NCBI GenBank assembly: GCA_016201575.1
Contig: JACQCN010000190.1
Span: 1-7,873, forward strand
Direction of reading: 5' to 3'
DNA length: 7,873 bases
Source: Candidatus Rokuibacteriota bacterium
Lineage (GTDB): Bacteria; Methylomirabilota; Methylomirabilia; Rokubacteriales; CSP1-6
Numbering within the stretch: position 1 is the first letter of the stretch; each line of letters starts with the position of its first letter. A program made the position numbers and the translations under genes. A model generated the notes under the pieces. It saw nothing but the letters and a program-made list of their open reading frames with translations. It was not told the origin of the DNA and ran no database searches. Shown here in pieces: positions 1 to 5,297 of this stretch.

Positions 1-24
1 CTAGCGTGCATTATTCGCGAACGG
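1..24 (+). repeat. Left terminal inverted repeat
   Basis: Begins CTAGC and contains TTATTCGCGAACGG. Its reverse complement matches 192-215 at 20 of 24 positions. It is markedly more AT-rich than the sequence next to it. Confidence 0.6.
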
Positions 25-191
25 CGCCGGCGCGACCGGGCGGCGCAGGGGGCGGTCCCCGCGGGGCCGCGCGCAGTGGACCCCCCTCGTCCCGGCCGCC
101 GCGCGCCGCCCGGCGTTCGGGCGACTGGGTGACGGAGCCGGACCCGCGGGGGCGGCGCCCTGCGCCAGGACCCGCCCGCCACACGCGACTA

Positions 192-215
192 CCGTTCGTG
201 AATTATGCGGGCTAG
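192..215 (-). repeat. Right terminal inverted repeat
   Basis: Contains CCGTTCGTGAATTATGCGGG and ends in CTAG. It mirrors 1-24 with four mismatches. The last four bases contain the TAG stop of rimI (read on the minus strand at 214-212), so repeat and gene overlap. Confidence 0.6.
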
Positions 216-685
216 CGGAGCTTCCCCGGGCGGGCGGCTCCCAGCTCCGCCTCCATGACGAGGGCGTCCTCGCCGGTGTCATAGTAATAGCCCTTGCGGC
301 GGCCGATCACGTGAAATCCGAGCGCCTCGTAGAGGCCGAGGGCCTCGACGTTGGTCGGCCGCACCTCGAGGAAGGCCATGCGGAGGCCCCGGCGCCGGGC
401 GTCGTCGAGGATCTCGGTCAGCATGGAGCGCGCGATGCCCTGCCGGCGCCACGCGCGCGCGACGGCGACGTTGGTGATGTGGATCTCCTCGCCGATCTCC
501 CAGAGGCACAGGTAGCCGATGACCTCGCCGTCCACCCGGCCGGTCCAGCAGCGCGCCACCCGGTTCTGCTCGATCTCGTACTGGAAGGCCCCGCGCGACC
601 AGGGGATCGAGAACGACTCGCGCTCGATCTCGACCACGCGGTCGAGATCCGCGCGGCGCATCAGCTCAAGCGATGGGGAGGCCAC
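212..685 (-). CDS. rimI: Ribosomal protein bS18 N-terminal alanine acetyltransferase RimI (GNAT family)
   Basis: Cytoplasmic GNAT enzyme that moves an acetyl group from acetyl-CoA to the N-terminal alanine of ribosomal protein S18. It has 157 residues, against about 148 in E. coli. Visible motifs: FSIPW near residue 25-29; strand HITNVAV at 69-75; the acetyl-CoA loop RRQGIA at 80-85; LEVRPTN at 106-112, whose Glu107 aligns with the family's catalytic Glu; and LYEALGF at 118-124, whose Tyr119 aligns with the catalytic Tyr. The GTG start at 685 is preferred over the ATG at 661 because the first β-strand (LELMRRADL) lies across the later start. The gene overlaps the end of tsaB by 20 bases, so translation is probably coupled. 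Its stop codon lies in the inverted repeat at 192-215, and the last dozen residues extend beyond the usual family end. Confidence 0.93.
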   Translation of the reverse strand: MASPSLELMRRADLDRVVEIERESFSIPWSRGAFQYEIEQNRVARCWTGRVDGEVIGYLCLWEIGEEIHITNVAVARAWRRQGIARSMLTEILDDARRRGLRMAFLEVRPTNVEALGLYEALGFHVIGRRKGYYYDTGEDALVMEAELGAARPGKLR

Positions 686-1343
686 GGCGGCGCCGCAGCT
701 CGGCCTCGGAGGGCCGGAGGTAGAGGGGCGCGAGGTCGGCGGCGGCGACGCCCTTGCCCGCGGCGAGCATGGCCCGCCCGAGCTGGGCCACGCACGCGGG
801 CGACGGCAGGCGCCGGGCCGCGGGCGCCGGCCGCGCGAGCGGCGACTCGATCCTGGCCGCGCCGTCCCCGCAGAGGATCACGGGCTCGGTGAGGCGCCGC
901 GCGAGGTCGGCGGGCGCCAGCGCGAGGTAGTCCCACTCGCGGCGGAACCCGTCGTCCGTCCACCGGAAGAGCGAGGCGTACACCTCACCCTTGCGGGCGT
1001 CGAGGACGGGGCAGACGGGCAGGCTCGCGAACGGGAGGCCCGCGGCGAGGGCGTCGAGCGTGGGCACGGGGGCGATGGCCAGCCCGAGCGCCATCCCCAG
1101 CCCCTTCGCCGTGCTGATCCCGATGCGCAAGCCCGTGAAGGACCCGGGGCCGATCGACACCGCGAGCCCGTCGAGGTCCGACGGCCGCCAGCCCGCATCC
1201 GCGAGCAGACGGTCGACGGCGGCCATCACGCGCTCGGAGTGGGTGACGCGGATGTTGAGCGTGTACTCGCCGACGATCGCGTCGCCGTCGGTGAGCGCGG
1301 CGCCCCCGGCGAGCGTCGAGGTTTCGACCGCCAAAAGCTTCAC
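666..1343 (-). CDS. tsaB: tRNA t6A synthesis protein TsaB (YeaZ)
   Basis: Non-catalytic partner of TsaD in the TsaBDE complex, which puts threonylcarbamoyl on A37 of ANN-decoding tRNAs. It has 225 residues, the normal family length. It has the actin-like ASKHA N-terminal fold with ETST at 7-10, HSERVM at 35-40 and the family signature GPGSFTGLRIG at 65-75. LDARKGEVY follows at 114-122 and the C-terminal PLYLRPSEAE at 206-215. The residues that bind metal and ATP in TsaD are absent, as expected for TsaB. The start is GTG at 1343, followed by the typical strand KLLAVETST. No Shine-Dalgarno sequence precedes it, and the predicted -10 ends only ten bases upstream, so the mRNA may be almost leaderless. 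It is first in a two-gene unit with rimI, a common order for this pair. Confidence 0.95.
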   Translation of the reverse strand: MKLLAVETSTLAGGAALTDGDAIVGEYTLNIRVTHSERVMAAVDRLLADAGWRPSDLDGLAVSIGPGSFTGLRIGISTAKGLGMALGLAIAPVPTLDALAAGLPFASLPVCPVLDARKGEVYASLFRWTDDGFRREWDYLALAPADLARRLTEPVILCGDGAARIESPLARPAPAARRLPSPACVAQLGRAMLAAGKGVAAADLAPLYLRPSEAELRRRRGLPIA

Positions 1344-1352
1344 GGCACGGCC

Positions 1353-1380
1353 AGTTTAGCGCCTTTTGGGTCGTTGACAA
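1353..1380 (-). promoter_or_regulatory. Predicted promoter of tsaB-rimI
   Basis: On the minus strand the -35 is TTGTCA (1380-1375), with a 16-base spacer and the -10 TAAACT (1358-1353). The predicted transcript would start about three bases before the tsaB GTG. The -35 lies on the same bases as the plus-strand -35. Confidence 0.55.
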
Positions 1381-1400
1381 GATGAGCGGGACACGATACT
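1374..1400 (+). promoter_or_regulatory. Predicted promoter of the AMIN-domain gene and PRTase
   Basis: Perfect -35 TTGACA at 1374-1379, a 15-base spacer and -10 GATACT at 1395-1400. The expected start of transcription, near 1407, falls just before the ATG at 1412. This favours that ATG over the in-frame ATG at 1382, which lies inside the promoter. Confidence 0.5.
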
Positions 1401-1411
1401 GCATCAGGAGC

Positions 1412-2251
1412 ATGCCTCCTCGCGCGCCGCGGAGCCGGTTCACGCTCCCCGGGGCCGTCCTCACGGCGCTGGCGCTCGCCGTGCTCCTCGCCACGCCCGC
1501 GCTGGCCGGGCCGATCGTGTCCGGCATCGTGGTCGGCGGGGATCGCGGCGCGCTCGACGTCGACGTGATCGCGTCCGGGCCCCTCGGCTATCTGCTGAAC
1601 GAGAGCGCCGAGCCCTTCACGCTGACCCTGATCTTCGCCGGCGCCCGCCTCGGCTTCCCCGACGAGCGCCGGACTTTCGAGGGCGGCGCGCTCACCGCGC
1701 TCCAGGTCCGCACCCTCACCCGCGACGGCGACACGCTGGTGCGCCTCGACCTCGCCTTCGGCCGCGAAGTTCCCTACACCGTCACCCGCGACGCCGCGCG
1801 CGTGAGGATCCGGGCGGAGGTCGGCGGGCGAAAGCCCGCGGTGGTGATTGGGGATCCGGGGGCGCGGCCGTCGCCGCCACCGGCCGCCGCGGCTCGACCT
1901 CGCGCGGGTGCGGCCATGCCTCCGAGTCAGCGGATCGCCGTTCTCAAGGGCGTGCGTCCGGAGACCTCCGAGGGGACGGCGCGCCTGATGCTCGACATCG
2001 ACGGCAGCCCAGCCGTGAAGACGTTCGCGATGACTCGACCGGACCGGATAGTGGTGGACATCGAGAACGCTCGCCTGCCCGCCAGGGAGAGCGCCTTCAC
2101 CGTGCACGGCGGGCTCATCCGTGGTATTCGCATGTCGCAGTGGACGGCGACGGTGGTGCGGGTCGTGTGCGACCTCAGCCGTCCCGTGGCGTTCCGCGTC
2201 GAGCCCGTCGCGGGCGGCCTGGTCGTCCATCTCGGCGAGGGCGTGCGATAA
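1412..2251 (+). CDS. Exported protein with tandem AMIN-like domains
   Basis: 279 residues from the ATG at 1412. The signal peptide has a basic n-region (residues 1-9), a hydrophobic core LTALALAVLLA at 17-27 and likely cleavage after ALA at 30-32. Residues about 33-137 form a β-rich domain resembling a diverged AMIN fold. A Pro/Ala-rich linker covers about 141-172, and 173-274 form a clearer AMIN domain (RLMLDIDG, RPDRIVVDIENA, IRGIRMSQW, VVRVVCDLS, LVVHLGEG). AMIN domains target periplasmic proteins to peptidoglycan or the envelope, as in AmiC amidases and PilQ secretins. Neither an amidase nor a secretin domain follows here, so the role is open; a periplasmic envelope-binding or scaffold protein is my inference. 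An in-frame ATG at 1382 would add ten residues, but it sits in the predicted promoter. AGGAG lies only one base before 1412, too close for normal pairing. The PRTase gene follows after 31 bases. Confidence 0.82.
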   Translation: MPPRAPRSRFTLPGAVLTALALAVLLATPALAGPIVSGIVVGGDRGALDVDVIASGPLGYLLNESAEPFTLTLIFAGARLGFPDERRTFEGGALTALQVRTLTRDGDTLVRLDLAFGREVPYTVTRDAARVRIRAEVGGRKPAVVIGDPGARPSPPPAAAARPRAGAAMPPSQRIAVLKGVRPETSEGTARLMLDIDGSPAVKTFAMTRPDRIVVDIENARLPARESAFTVHGGLIRGIRMSQWTATVVRVVCDLSRPVAFRVEPVAGGLVVHLGEGVR

Positions 2252-2282
2252 TGCTGCGGACGGACATCGTGGGAGGAGTTGA

Positions 2283-2972
2283 ATGACCGCTGTCACCCGG
2301 AAGGATCCCGCCGCCATGGACGCCGAGATCCGCGAGAAGATCCACCTCGAGATCCTGAAGCGCACGGGCGCCTACCACGCCAACGACCACATCCTGCTGC
2401 CGTCGAGCCAGCACACGAGCGAGTACATCGAGAAGACCCTCGTCACCACCGAGCCGTCCTTCATCGAGGGCCTGGGCGCGGTCATCGCCAAGCACTTCGC
2501 CCAGTGGCCGACCGACGTCGTCCTCTCTACGGGACCGGGCGCGCTCATCCTCTCGCACTGCGTGGCCCGCGCCCATCCCTCGCGCCCCGTCGTGGTCTAC
2601 GGCACCAAGGGGATGGTCTCGGGACGCCGGCGCGTGACGCTGCCCGTGGAGTTCCAGCGCCTCATCCGGCCGGGGACGAAGGTCCTGCTGGTCGAGGACC
2701 TGATCAGCTCGGGCACCACCGTCAAGCTGCTGCTCGATCTGGTCGAGCATCTCGGCGGTCACGTGGTCGGGATCGGCTGCCTGTGGCGGCGGACGTCGGT
2801 GGACCTGCCCGGGCGCTCGGTGTTCAGCCTCGTGAATCGCGATTTCCCGACCTACGCGCCGGAAAGCTGCCCCCTCTGCAAGAAGGGGGTGCCGCTCAAC
2901 CAGGAATTCGTCAAGCGGCGGCAGACCCGCCGCCCCTCCTCGGTCCAGGAACCCAGGCCAGCCGACGAGTAG
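2283..2972 (+). CDS. Orotate phosphoribosyltransferase-like protein
   Basis: Type I phosphoribosyltransferase of 229 residues. The PRPP-binding signature VLLVEDLISSGTT lies at 134-146, with the conserved acidic pair E138-D139 and a glycine/threonine phosphate loop. LSTGPGALILSH at 81-92 fits the pyrophosphate loop region. The C-terminus carries YAPESCPLCKKG (191-202); its CxxC (C196, C199) could bind metal, but I see no second cysteine pair. The sequence most resembles PyrE-like proteins that use PRPP to build a nucleotide from a free base. The catalytic-loop motif typical of true orotate enzymes is not clear (YGTKGMVSGRRRVTLP at 106-121), so the base is unknown and I give no symbol. GGAGG at 2272-2276 fixes the ATG with a six-base gap. 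Probably cotranscribed with the AMIN gene 31 bases upstream. Confidence 0.85.
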   Translation: MTAVTRKDPAAMDAEIREKIHLEILKRTGAYHANDHILLPSSQHTSEYIEKTLVTTEPSFIEGLGAVIAKHFAQWPTDVVLSTGPGALILSHCVARAHPSRPVVVYGTKGMVSGRRRVTLPVEFQRLIRPGTKVLLVEDLISSGTTVKLLLDLVEHLGGHVVGIGCLWRRTSVDLPGRSVFSLVNRDFPTYAPESCPLCKKGVPLNQEFVKRRQTRRPSSVQEPRPADE

Positions 2973-3007
2973 CGGCAGCCGCGCCTCGCGCTGGCCCCCT
3001 TGTTCGA

Positions 3008-3026
3008 GCGCCGGCGCCGCCGGCGC
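3008..3026. repeat. GC hairpin, first half of the dispersed repeat
   Basis: GCGCCGGC and GCCGGCGC pair perfectly around a three-base loop. There is no following T-run, so this is not a classical terminator. Confidence 0.55.
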
Positions 3027-3076
3027 AATCCGGTTCGGGGGGAGGCATCGGAGGGGGCCGCCGAGGCCCCCTCCGA
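3010..3076 (+). repeat. Dispersed palindromic repeat, copy 1
   Basis: A 67-base unit: GCCGGC, three variable bases, GCCGGCGCAATCCG, then GGGGGGAGG and a G-rich arm paired with CCCCCTCCGA. The same order of parts recurs inverted at 7809-7873. About three quarters of bases agree, and the differences cluster in loops and spacers. Confidence 0.65.
3048..3076. terminator. Possible bidirectional terminator hairpin
   Basis: TCGGAGGGGGCC (3048-3059) pairs perfectly with GGCCCCCTCCGA (3065-3076) around GCCGA. It begins five bases past the radical SAM stop codon on the minus strand and lies about 75 bases beyond the PRTase stop on the plus strand. No T-tract follows on either strand, so the terminator role is inferred from position and stem strength. 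It is also the second half of the dispersed repeat. Confidence 0.45.
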
Positions 3077-3081
3077 CTGAC

Positions 3082-4899
3082 TCAGGCCACTTCCCAGAGC
3101 CCTTCCGCGGCCCCGGCCATGATGTAGGCCCGGCGGATCTTGTCGAGGTTGCCGGTGAACAGCAGGCCGATCCGCGCGAACGGCTCGAACACCGGCCCCT
3201 GGCCGCCGATCACGGGGAACGAGATCTTGGGCAGCCGCTCCCAGCGGGCCCGGAGCGAGTCCGTCACCGCGGTGAGCCGCGCGTAGAACTCGCCCTTCTC
3301 CTGCTCGGCGCGCTTCACGATCGGCGTGATCAGGCAGTCGATGGTCTCCAGGGCGCGGGAGGCGGCGTCGGAGGCGGCCTCGGCCAGCGGCACCACCGTC
3401 ACGTCCAGCTCGCCGAGGAAGCGGCGCAGGAGCTGGCCGACCTTGTCCTGGAGCAGCACCTCCGGCAGCCCCACGCTCTTGAGCGCCCGCCGCCCGACCT
3501 GCTCGCACTCGGCGTAGATCTGCTCCTTCAGCCACTCCACGTGCCGCCGGTTGTCCTCGTCCTTCCACCACTCGCGCAGCATCTTCTTGCCCCAGTACCG
3601 GATCGTCGCGTAGTAGAGGTCGCCCTTCAGGAGCCGCTCCGCGATGCCGCTCCAGGAGTAGAACTTCTGCATCCCCCGGATGGCCCCCATCTGCAGCTCG
3701 TAGGGGCTCATCCGCCGCGGCTGGTGGACGACGTGGTGGCCGTCGTACATCGTCCAGTTGTCGCTGATCACGTACTTCTGCCCGCCGGCGTAGAGCGCGG
3801 CCCAGTCGGGCGAGCCCGGGATCGGCGTCATGATCATGAACTGCACGGAGTCGATGTCGTGCTGGCGGGCGAAGCGCCGGGTCTCCTCGATCGTCTCGAC
3901 GTCATCCTCGTCCGAGCCCACCACGAACATCCCGTGGATCCCGATCTTGTGGTCGTGGAACCGGTCGATGGCGCGCTCGATCTTGGCCAGGTCCTGCTTC
4001 TTGTTGAAGAGCTTGAGCGTGCGCGGGTTGATCGACTCGAAGCCCACGTAGACGTTGAAGCAGTTCGAGTCGCGCATGAGCTGGAGCAGCTCGGGGTCGT
4101 CGACCGTCTCCGTCCGCACCTGGGCGCCCCACTGGGGCGTGAGGCCCCGCTCGATCATCCGCCGCAGCAGCTCCTTCACGCGCTTCTTGTTGGCGGTGAA
4201 GATGTCGTCGGCGAAGAACGTGTAGGCGCAGCTCTTGTGCACCGCGAGCTCCTCGAGCACCCGGTCGACGGAGTGCGTGCGGAACGCGTGGCCGTACATG
4301 CCGGGGACGGAGCAGAACGTGCACGAGAAGGGGCAGCCGCGGGAGGTGGCGATGGAGACCACGCCGCCGGGCTTCCACCCGGTGATGAGGTGGTAGTCGG
4401 CGATGGGGTTGACGTCGAGGTTCGGGATCTTCGGGCGCTCGGGATTGTGGACCACGCGCCCCGGCTCCCGGTAGGAGAGGTTCTGGATCTTCTCGAACCC
4501 GTCGCCGCGCTGGATCGCGTCGACCAGCTCCAGGAACGCGAACTCGCCCTCGCCGCGGACGACGTAGTCGGCGTGGGCCAGCGCCTCCTCGGGGAGGAAG
4601 CTCACGTGGGTCCCGCCCAGCACGGCAATGGCGCCCGCCTCCCGGACCTTGTCGGCGAGCCGGTAGGACTGGGGCGCGGTCGAGGTCAGCGCCGAGATGC
4701 CGACGAGATCGGCCGAGAGCACATCGTCCATGTCGATCGCGTGGATGTCCTCGATGTACACGCGGACGTCGTACCCCTTGTTCCGCATCATCGTACCGAG
4801 GAGCACCGAGCCCAGCCGGGGAATCGCGATGCGACTGTAGACGTGGAGGTGCGTCGACTTGGGTTCGACGAACACGAGCTTCTTGAGTGGCCGCTTCAT
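3082..4899 (-). CDS. Cobalamin-binding radical SAM protein, substrate unknown
   Basis: 605 residues from the ATG at 4899 (MKRPLKKLVFVEPK). Residues about 20-135 form a Rossmann-like B12-binding domain (RLGSVLLGTMMRNKGYDVRV, DLVGISALTST, AVLGGTHVSF, DYVVRGEGE). The radical SAM core, about 180-365, holds the [4Fe-4S] motif C189-x3-C193-x2-C196 in SRGCPFSCTFCS, then FFADDIF (228-234), VGFES (285-289) and MTPIPGSPDW (357-366). Residues about 415-605 are helix-rich, with segments such as GKKMLREWWKDED and DAASRALETIDCLI, and I do not recognise them. Relatives methylate, cyclise or rearrange lipids, cofactors and natural products; no neighbour reveals the substrate. An upstream in-frame ATG at 4953 lies in the predicted -10 and is rejected. 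The gene stands alone, convergent with the PRTase gene and divergent from the micro-ORF at 5151. Confidence 0.9.
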   Translation of the reverse strand: MKRPLKKLVFVEPKSTHLHVYSRIAIPRLGSVLLGTMMRNKGYDVRVYIEDIHAIDMDDVLSADLVGISALTSTAPQSYRLADKVREAGAIAVLGGTHVSFLPEEALAHADYVVRGEGEFAFLELVDAIQRGDGFEKIQNLSYREPGRVVHNPERPKIPNLDVNPIADYHLITGWKPGGVVSIATSRGCPFSCTFCSVPGMYGHAFRTHSVDRVLEELAVHKSCAYTFFADDIFTANKKRVKELLRRMIERGLTPQWGAQVRTETVDDPELLQLMRDSNCFNVYVGFESINPRTLKLFNKKQDLAKIERAIDRFHDHKIGIHGMFVVGSDEDDVETIEETRRFARQHDIDSVQFMIMTPIPGSPDWAALYAGGQKYVISDNWTMYDGHHVVHQPRRMSPYELQMGAIRGMQKFYSWSGIAERLLKGDLYYATIRYWGKKMLREWWKDEDNRRHVEWLKEQIYAECEQVGRRALKSVGLPEVLLQDKVGQLLRRFLGELDVTVVPLAEAASDAASRALETIDCLITPIVKRAEQEKGEFYARLTAVTDSLRARWERLPKISFPVIGGQGPVFEPFARIGLLFTGNLDKIRRAYIMAGAAEGLWEVA

Positions 4900-4952
4900 C
4901 AATGAGCCCCCCGGGGTCCGATTGGTGGTGAGAGAGCGAAAGTGCGCACACA

Positions 4953-4981
4953 CGCTAGCATTTGACCCTCGGCCCTGTCAA
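4953..4981 (-). promoter_or_regulatory. Predicted promoter of the radical SAM gene
   Basis: On the minus strand a perfect TTGACA (4981-4976) is followed after 17 bases by CTAGCG (4958-4953), reading on into CTAGCGTG. The layout matches the plus-strand promoter at 5080-5108, which has TTGACAGGG and CTAGCATG. An 8-base palindrome GTGCGCAC (4942-4949) lies at the expected transcription start and could be part of an operator. A leader of about 45 bases would precede the ATG at 4899, with a weak G-rich Shine-Dalgarno sequence. Confidence 0.5.
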
Positions 4982-5079
4982 TCCGCGTGCCAGGCATCCC
5001 GGACCCCTGTCCGCCCGCTCGCACCTCCCACATCTTGCGTGGAAGCCGGCCGCGGTCCCCCGTATATAGCATTTTTCTC

Positions 5080-5108
5080 TTGACAGGGTTTCAGCGTGTC
5101 TCTAGCAT
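5080..5108 (+). promoter_or_regulatory. Strong predicted promoter of the lysine-rich micro-ORF
   Basis: Perfect -35 TTGACA at 5080-5085, an optimal 17-base spacer and -10 TAGCAT at 5103-5108 (four of six consensus bases). The expected start near 5115 leaves a leader of about 36 bases that contains the Shine-Dalgarno sequence at 5139-5146. It is among the best promoter-like signals in the window. Confidence 0.65.
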
Positions 5109-5138
5109 GCCGCTTCAGGACGACGCCTCACAATGAAG

Positions 5139-5146
5139 GGAGGTGA
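5139..5146 (+). promoter_or_regulatory. Very strong Shine-Dalgarno sequence for the micro-ORF
   Basis: GGAGGTGA is complementary to the 16S rRNA 3' end over eight bases, preceded by AAG. GGAGG ends seven bases before the GTG at 5151, an ideal gap. It selects that GTG over the in-frame ATG at 5133, which would translate through this site. Confidence 0.7.
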
Positions 5147-5150
5147 CCCA

Positions 5151-5189
5151 GTGGCGAAAAAGAAGGCGGCGAAGAAAAAGAAGAAGTAG
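5151..5189 (+). CDS. 12-residue lysine-rich micro-ORF
   Basis: GTG start, then eleven codons and TAG, giving MAKKKAAKKKKK: eight lysines, three alanines and nothing else after Met. It is A-rich and purine-only for most of its length in a genome of about 70% GC. The perfect -35/-10 pair at 5080-5108, the eight-base Shine-Dalgarno sequence at 5139-5146 and the tandem hairpins at 5198-5248 together make it look like a complete transcription unit. I know no function for it. Options: a nucleic-acid-binding micropeptide like a histone H1 or lysine-rich tail; a stalling leader peptide, since lysine runs slow ribosomes; or the translated part of a small regulatory RNA. An ATG at 5133 in the same frame would make 18 residues but lacks well-spaced ribosome binding. 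The frame stays open after the TAG into the transporter remnant. Confidence 0.5.
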   Translation: MAKKKAAKKKKK

Positions 5190-5197
5190 CTGCGGGT

Positions 5198-5248
5198 AGC
5201 GCCGGCTCCCGGCGCTCGGCCCTGTCGTTCTCATCGCGGCAGGGCCGA
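5198..5248 (+). terminator. Tandem GC-rich hairpins after the micro-ORF
   Basis: Hairpin 1 pairs AGCGCCGG (5198-5205) with CCGGCGCT (5209-5216) around CTC. Hairpin 2 pairs TCGGCCCTG (5216-5224) with CAGGGCCGA (5240-5248), sharing base 5216. Both stems are perfect. They begin nine bases after the stop codon. No T-run follows, so termination by this structure is inferred; they may instead stabilise the 3' end of a short transcript. Confidence 0.5.
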
Positions 5249-5297
5249 CCCATCTCAGGAGACCATCCGGATCGACCCCGAACGTCGCGCCTGCACC

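Larger units (their letters stand above)
1..215. mobile_element. Small inverted-repeat-bounded element (MITE-like), no transposase
   Basis: A 215-base segment whose two ends are inverted copies of each other: positions 1-24 and the reverse complement of 192-215 agree at 20 of 24 bases, and both ends carry CTAG. The interior, 25-191, is very GC-rich. It holds only short frames with proline/arginine/alanine-rich composition and no recognisable domain, so I see no gene in it. The size and the AT-rich terminal repeats in a GC-rich background resemble a non-autonomous miniature transposable element. The right end overlaps the rimI stop codon, and the left end coincides with the window edge, so the true left boundary may lie outside. 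The element family is not recognised. A large stem-loop acting downstream of rimI is the alternative reading. Confidence 0.5.
2973..3081. other. Convergent intergenic gap with two GC-rich hairpins
   Basis: Separates two genes that end toward each other. It contains a perfect 8-bp hairpin at 3008-3026 and a perfect 12-bp hairpin at 3048-3076, both part of a dispersed repeat. No gene seen. Confidence 0.75.

Noticed and set aside
6..282. Short frames of 69 and 93 codons on either strand inside the inverted-repeat element
   Set aside because: Pro/Arg/Ala-rich, no Shine-Dalgarno sequence, no family resemblance; expected by chance at this GC content.
519..1385. 288-codon open frame on the plus strand opposite tsaB and rimI
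   Set aside because: Shadow of tsaB/rimI; repetitive Arg/Gly/Glu composition, no recognisable family.
1340..2365. 341-codon frame on the minus strand opposite the AMIN gene
   Set aside because: Antisense shadow; the plus-strand gene has a signal peptide and AMIN motifs and this frame has none.
3541..4905. 454-codon open frame on the plus strand opposite the radical SAM gene
   Set aside because: Its valine/leucine/arginine/aspartate-rich composition is typical of antisense frames in GC-rich DNA. It has no domain and lies wholly over a gene with clear catalytic motifs.
5060..5075. TATATAGCAT as a -10 element of another promoter
   Set aside because: No -35 at suitable distance: the nearest candidate, TTGCGT at 5035-5040, is 22 bases away. 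The TTGACA/TAGCAT pair just downstream is far better.
5133..5150. ATG at 5133 as the start of an 18-residue version of the lysine-rich peptide
   Set aside because: It would place the near-perfect Shine-Dalgarno sequence inside the coding region; the GTG at 5151 has ideal spacing to it.
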